Part shown: one piece after another, positions 60,765 to 64,000 of the stretch | How the letters are laid out: each line of letters begins with the position of its first letter | Position numbering within the stretch: the stretch's first letter is position 1 | From: CAVQUE01 sp046290435 | GTDB lineage: Bacteria > Actinomycetota > Acidimicrobiia > Acidimicrobiales > UBA8592 | Length of the DNA: 64,000 bases | Assembly: GCA_046290435.1 (NCBI GenBank) | Contig: JBKAGO010000048.1 | Span: 1 to 64,000, forward strand | Reading direction: 5' to 3' | Program-made: the position numbers and the translations under genes | The notes under the pieces: generated by a model | What the model saw: only the letters and a program-made list of their open reading frames with translations | Told to the model about the DNA's origin: nothing | The model's database searches: none

Positions 60765-62087
60765 TCAGCCGCCGATCGTGGCGACGAGCGTGTCGGTACC
60801 GTCGACGATCCGGTTGATGGGCACGGCCTTGGGCGGGATGCCGTTGGTGCCGGCGTAGGTGATGGTGCCCGACAGGCCCTCGAAGCCCTCGAGCGCAGCG
60901 ACGGCGGCGCCGATCTCGGCGGGCTCGGTGCAGCCGCAGTTCAAGACGCCCTGGATGCCGAGGAACATGCTGTCGACGTAGAGGGCCATGAAGCCACGGC
61001 TCTCGAGCGCCTCACCGTTGGCGGCCTCGTAGGCGGCCAGGAGCGAGTCGATCCGGTCGCCGGGGCTGATGGAGGTGTGCGGGGTGTGGGCGATGCCCTC
61101 GTTGTCGCCGCCGGCGGCCTCGGGATCCTGGATGCCGGTGGCGTCGAGGGCGTCGGTGCCGATGTAGGTGAGGCCATCGAGGCCCTGGCCCTCGAGCTGG
61201 GCCCGCAGGGCGGTGAGCTGGAAGGCGAGCATGGCCGAGAAGACGACCTCGTTGTTCTCGGACAGGCCCGCGATCTCGTTGACCTGGGCCGAGAAGTCGG
61301 TGTCGACGCCCCACGTGTAGGTCTGGGACGAGACGACCTCGCCACCGAGCTCGGTGAACTTGGCGGCGAAGGCGTCGGGGTTGACGCCGGTGTAGGGGAT
61401 GCCCTCGCCCTCGGTGAACAGGATGGCTCGGGTGATGCCCTCGTCGAAGGCCCACTGGGCGGCGGCGGCGCCCATCTGGATGTCGTCGAAGGTGACGAGG
61501 AACGAGTTGTTGTCGGCGTCGGCGAGCGTCGGCTCGGTCGATGCGGCCACGAACAGCGGCACCTCACCGCCGGTGGTCTGCAGGATCGGCAGCGCGAAGT
61601 CGGCGAACGGCGGGCCGATCAGGAAGTGGGCGCCCCAGTCGAGGAGCTCCTCGGTGGCGAGTGCGGCGTCGTCGCCGACCTCGGCGACACGGACCTCGAC
61701 GGGTGTGCCGTCGATGCCACCGTTGCAGTTGATCAGCTCGGCGACCCAGGGCACCAGGTTGGAGCCGGGGATGTCGACGAAGCCGACGACGTCGGAGAAG
61801 TCCATGGCCATGCCGACCCGGATGGGGTCGCCGGTGGGCGCCTCGGCGCAGTTGTCGAGGTCGGCGGCGAGGATGGCGTCGATGTCGAGGCCGGCCGCCG
61901 GTGCGGCACCTTCGCCGCTCCCGTCGCCTTCTGTCTCGCCGTCCTCGGCCGGGGCCTCGCCGTCTTCGGCGGCGGCGCCGTCCTCGGTCGAAGCGCCGTC
62001 ATCGGCGGCGTCGTCGTCGTCGCCGCCACAGGCCGCGGCGATCAGAGCGAAGATCGCGAGCATCGCGATCAGGAACTTGAGCTTCAT
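60765..62087 (-). CDS. ABC transporter substrate-binding lipoprotein (LivK-like)
   Basis: ATG 62087 follows GGGAGGGG and gives 440 residues. The N-terminus is a lipoprotein signal with a lipobox-like ending at Cys20 (LIAAAC), followed by an Asp/Glu/Ala-rich linker of about 45 residues. The type I periplasmic-binding fold follows (PIRVGMAMDFSDVVGFVDIPGSNLVPWVAELINCNGGIDGTPVEVRVAEVGDDAALATEELLDWGAHFLIGPP). It captures the substrate for the LivFHMG importer. Substrate specificity is not readable from the sequence. It heads the operon. Confidence 0.94.
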   Translation of the reverse strand: MKLKFLIAMLAIFALIAAACGGDDDDAADDGASTEDGAAAEDGEAPAEDGETEGDGSGEGAAPAAGLDIDAILAADLDNCAEAPTGDPIRVGMAMDFSDVVGFVDIPGSNLVPWVAELINCNGGIDGTPVEVRVAEVGDDAALATEELLDWGAHFLIGPPFADFALPILQTTGGEVPLFVAASTEPTLADADNNSFLVTFDDIQMGAAAAQWAFDEGITRAILFTEGEGIPYTGVNPDAFAAKFTELGGEVVSSQTYTWGVDTDFSAQVNEIAGLSENNEVVFSAMLAFQLTALRAQLEGQGLDGLTYIGTDALDATGIQDPEAAGGDNEGIAHTPHTSISPGDRIDSLLAAYEAANGEALESRGFMALYVDSMFLGIQGVLNCGCTEPAEIGAAVAALEGFEGLSGTITYAGTNGIPPKAVPINRIVDGTDTLVATIGG

Positions 62088-62139
62088 GGAACCCCTCCCA
62101 GAGCTTCCCCCCCACCCCTTCGGGGCGGCGTGGGCGCAG

Positions 62140-62192
62140 ACGTTAGCACTCGATCGTTCGGTTGCAAATGAATCATGAATTTTGTATGCAAA
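62140..62192. promoter_or_regulatory. livK promoter region with AT-rich palindromes
   Basis: On the minus strand a -10-like TAACGT (62145-62140) serves livK. Upstream lie a half-site ATCGTTCGG of the palindromic operator (62153-62161) and TTTGTATGCAAA (62181-62192), which is palindromic in its outer bases and resembles sites of FCD-type GntR regulators. The AT-richness is exceptional here. Confidence 0.45.
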
Positions 62193-62250
62193 CTGTCGCC
62201 TGCCTTCCGTCGAGGGACGAACGAGAGGCCGGATCCAACAGACCACTGGA

Positions 62251-62270
62251 ATCGTTCGGTACCGAACGAT
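62251..62270. promoter_or_regulatory. Palindromic operator upstream of the decarboxylase/P450 pair
   Basis: ATCGTTCGGTACCGAACGAT is a perfect 20-bp palindrome directly abutting TAGGGT (62271-62276). It shares its central 18 bp with the operator at 36313-36330. Confidence 0.7.
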
Positions 62271-62276
62271 TAGGGT
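62271..62276 (+). promoter_or_regulatory. -10 box for leaderless acetoacetate decarboxylase-like mRNA
   Basis: TAGGGT ends 6 nt before ATG 62283 and touches the upstream operator, so a bound repressor would block it. Confidence 0.5.
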
Positions 62277-62282
62277 TCGGCA

Positions 62283-63113
62283 ATGGCACCCGTGCACGGC
62301 TTCATGTATCCCCGCAGCGCAACCGCAGCGGCGAGCATCCTCCCGCCCCCGCCCTGGCACTACTCGGGCGAGATGCTCACCATCGAGTGGCGCACCGATC
62401 CCGCCCGCGTCGCCGCCATGTTGCCCGAGCCGTTGGCCCTCGCCGACGACGACCCCGGCGCCGTCGCGCTCATCTGGGCCGAGTGGCAGAGCTGTTCGGA
62501 CTCCTTCGACGAGCTCCTCGACCCGGCCCGGGCCCAGTACAAGGAGGTCTTCCTGGTGGTGCGCTGCACCTACGAAGGCCAGACCTACAGCCGGGCCGCG
62601 CACATCTGGGTCGACAAGGACTTCGCAATGGCCCGCGGCCATCTCCAGGGCTATCCCAAGAAGATGGGCGACATCTGGCTCACCCGGGCGATCACCATCG
62701 GCAAGGCCGGCCCCCGCCTCGAGACAGGCGGTCGCTTCGGAGCCACGCTGTCCACCTGGGGGCGCCGCATCGCCGACGCCCGCTTCACCATCACCGGCAC
62801 CGCCGACAGCGCCGGGTTCGTCAACGGCCACCCGATGCTGCACTCGCGTCAGATGCCCGCCATCGAGTGCGACGGCACCGACAGCCTCGACGAGCTCGTC
62901 ACCATGCGCGGCTACGACGTCGAGCTCGGCCCGGTGTACGCCGGCGACGCCGAGATCGACCTGCACCACTGCCCCACCGAGGAGCTCCACCTGCTCGAAC
63001 CGATCGAGATGATCGGTGGCTACTGGCGCCAGGTGGGCAACTCGGTGAAGGGCGGAACCACCCTGCACGCCGCGCCCAATCCGAAAGCAACCACCATGGG
63101 GGAAAACTCGTGA
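62283..63113 (+). CDS. Acetoacetate decarboxylase family protein
   Basis: ATG 62283 gives 276 residues. The ADC fold is recognised from VAAMLPEPLALADDDPGAVALIWAEWQ, YKEVFLVVRCTYEGQTYSRAAHIWVDKDFAMARGHLQGYPKKMGDIWLTR. In GYPKK, Lys126 and Lys127 correspond to the Schiff-base lysine and its pKa-lowering neighbour of classical acetoacetate decarboxylase. Many actinobacterial relatives act on other keto acids or serve as hydratase-aldolases. A P450 gene follows on the same strand 49 nt later. The pair sits under a palindromic operator shared with the FAH/aldehyde dehydrogenase operon. Confidence 0.9.
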   Translation: MAPVHGFMYPRSATAAASILPPPPWHYSGEMLTIEWRTDPARVAAMLPEPLALADDDPGAVALIWAEWQSCSDSFDELLDPARAQYKEVFLVVRCTYEGQTYSRAAHIWVDKDFAMARGHLQGYPKKMGDIWLTRAITIGKAGPRLETGGRFGATLSTWGRRIADARFTITGTADSAGFVNGHPMLHSRQMPAIECDGTDSLDELVTMRGYDVELGPVYAGDAEIDLHHCPTEELHLLEPIEMIGGYWRQVGNSVKGGTTLHAAPNPKATTMGENS

Positions 63114-63162
63114 GCGAAGCGAGGGCCGCCCGGCCCGGCCGCCAGGCCGAGAGGGACGAACG

Positions 63163-64000
63163 ATGAGCACCACCTGGGTCGAGCCCTACCTCGACGACCT
63201 CGGCCCCGACGACGCCGACATCACCAGCCACGACACCTACACAACCGGTGTCCCCCACGCGACGTTCGCCCGGCTGCGCCGGGAGGACCCGGTGTCGTGG
63301 TGGGACGAGGCCGACGGCTCGGGCTTCTGGGCCGTCACCCGCTACCGCGACTGCCTCGAGGTCAGCCGCAACGTCGACACCTTCACCTCCACCCGCGGCA
63401 TCCGGCTCGAGGAGATGGACGACGAGCAGCTCGAAGCCCGCCGCACGCTGATGGAGCTCGACCCGCCCGACCACACCCGGCTGCGGCGTCTCGTCAACAA
63501 GGGCTTCACCCGGCGCACCGTCGAGACCTACGAGGAGTCCATCCGCGAGCTCGTCATCTCGGTACTCGACCGGGCCCTCACCAACGACCGCTTCGACTTC
63601 GTGCACGACGTGTCCGAGGAGCTCCCGATGCGGATGCTCGGCCGCCTCCTGGGCACCTCCGACGAGGACGGCCGCCAGCTCGTCGCCTGGGGCGACGCCA
63701 TGTTGGGCAACACCGACCCCGAGTACACCGACCTGCCGGTCGATCTCGCCGACACCGAGCAGTACCGCATGGTGCCGTTCCGCAGCCCGGCCGCCATCGA
63801 GGTGTTCGAGTACGCACAGCGCATGGCCGCAGCCCGCCGGGCCGACCCCCGCGACGACATCGTCACCAAGCTCGTCTCGCCCACAACCGACGGCGAGCCC
63901 CTGACCGACCTGGAGTTCAACAACTTCTTCACGGTCCTGGTGGCTGCGGGCAACGACACCACCCGTTACACCATCACCCACGGTCTGTGGAACCTGATGA
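63163..64000 (+). CDS. Cytochrome P450, N-terminal part (partial)
   Basis: ATG 63163 is preceded by GAGAGGGA. The frame runs off the right edge after 279 codons, so the haem loop is outside the window. The N-terminal pattern (DPVSWWDEADGSGFWAVTRYRDCLEVSRN, MELDPPDHTRLRRLVNKGFTRR) and the I-helix VAAGNDTTRYTITHGLWNLM identify a bacterial P450. It differs from the two paralogous P450s at 47-52 kb. It is co-transcribed with the decarboxylase-like gene. Confidence 0.93.
   Translation, partial: MSTTWVEPYLDDLGPDDADITSHDTYTTGVPHATFARLRREDPVSWWDEADGSGFWAVTRYRDCLEVSRNVDTFTSTRGIRLEEMDDEQLEARRTLMELDPPDHTRLRRLVNKGFTRRTVETYEESIRELVISVLDRALTNDRFDFVHDVSEELPMRMLGRLLGTSDEDGRQLVAWGDAMLGNTDPEYTDLPVDLADTEQYRMVPFRSPAAIEVFEYAQRMAAARRADPRDDIVTKLVSPTTDGEPLTDLEFNNFFTVLVAAGNDTTRYTITHGLWNLM

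Overview
The window is high-GC, densely coded DNA from an actinobacterium. The gene mix suggests Acidimicrobiia or a close relative: many acyl-CoA dehydrogenases, cytochromes P450 and MDR reductases, a YciI/ECF-sigma pair, and many starts preceded at 6-8 nt by a TAGNNT-type -10 box, as expected for leaderless mRNAs. The taxonomic placement is inference. No rRNA, tRNA, CRISPR array, transposase, integrase or phage gene was recognised.

Layout. 1-4.3 kb: the start of a large secreted propeller-like protein (running off the left edge), 1 kb of apparently decayed sequence, and a membrane Ser/Thr kinase. 4.6-9.96 kb: a DnaQ-type exonuclease with BRCT domain, an acyl-CoA dehydrogenase, an aldo/keto reductase and a class V aminotransferase. 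10-15.8 kb: an unknown protein, a DNA alkylation repair pair (Ogt and an Ada-AlkA fusion) and an MDR reductase/nitronate monooxygenase couple. 16-26 kb: a secreted trypsin-fold protein that has lost its catalytic triad, a molybdopterin oxidoreductase, a YbaK-type deacylase coupled to an alkyl sulfatase, and a large secreted subtilase. 26-36.3 kb: a cation antiporter, sulfotransferase, Nudix hydrolase, amidase, amine oxidase, MOSC protein, adenosine deaminase, and an aldehyde dehydrogenase/FAH-family operon. 36.4-43.4 kb: a repeat-built lipoprotein, MarR regulator, quinone reductase, YciI-like protein plus ECF sigma factor, and a methyl-accepting chemotaxis protein.

43.4-62.1 kb is a nearly continuous minus-strand catabolic region: a branched-chain-type ABC transporter (livK-F-H-MG), a GntR/FCD regulator, an acyl-CoA dehydrogenase, an alcohol dehydrogenase, a glutamine-synthetase-like ligase, then eight tightly coupled genes (P450, GABA-type aminotransferase, 3Fe-4S ferredoxin, aldehyde dehydrogenase, second P450, TTC38-like TPR protein, acyl-CoA dehydrogenase, type III CoA-transferase). 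Uptake, P450 hydroxylation, amine handling and CoA-level oxidation together suggest degradation of an imported nitrogenous compound, possibly a cyclic secondary amine. Divergent from the transporter are an acetoacetate-decarboxylase-like gene and a third P450, cut by the right edge.

Two intergenic hairpin families stand out. One is a 40-bp GGCGCC-ended palindrome (9 near-identical copies in tandem loci with an exact 62-bp period, plus 2 single copies). The other is a 28-30-bp perfect inverted repeat with unrelated loops, at three loci. A perfect palindromic operator is shared by the FAH/aldehyde dehydrogenase operon and the decarboxylase/P450 operon 26 kb apart.
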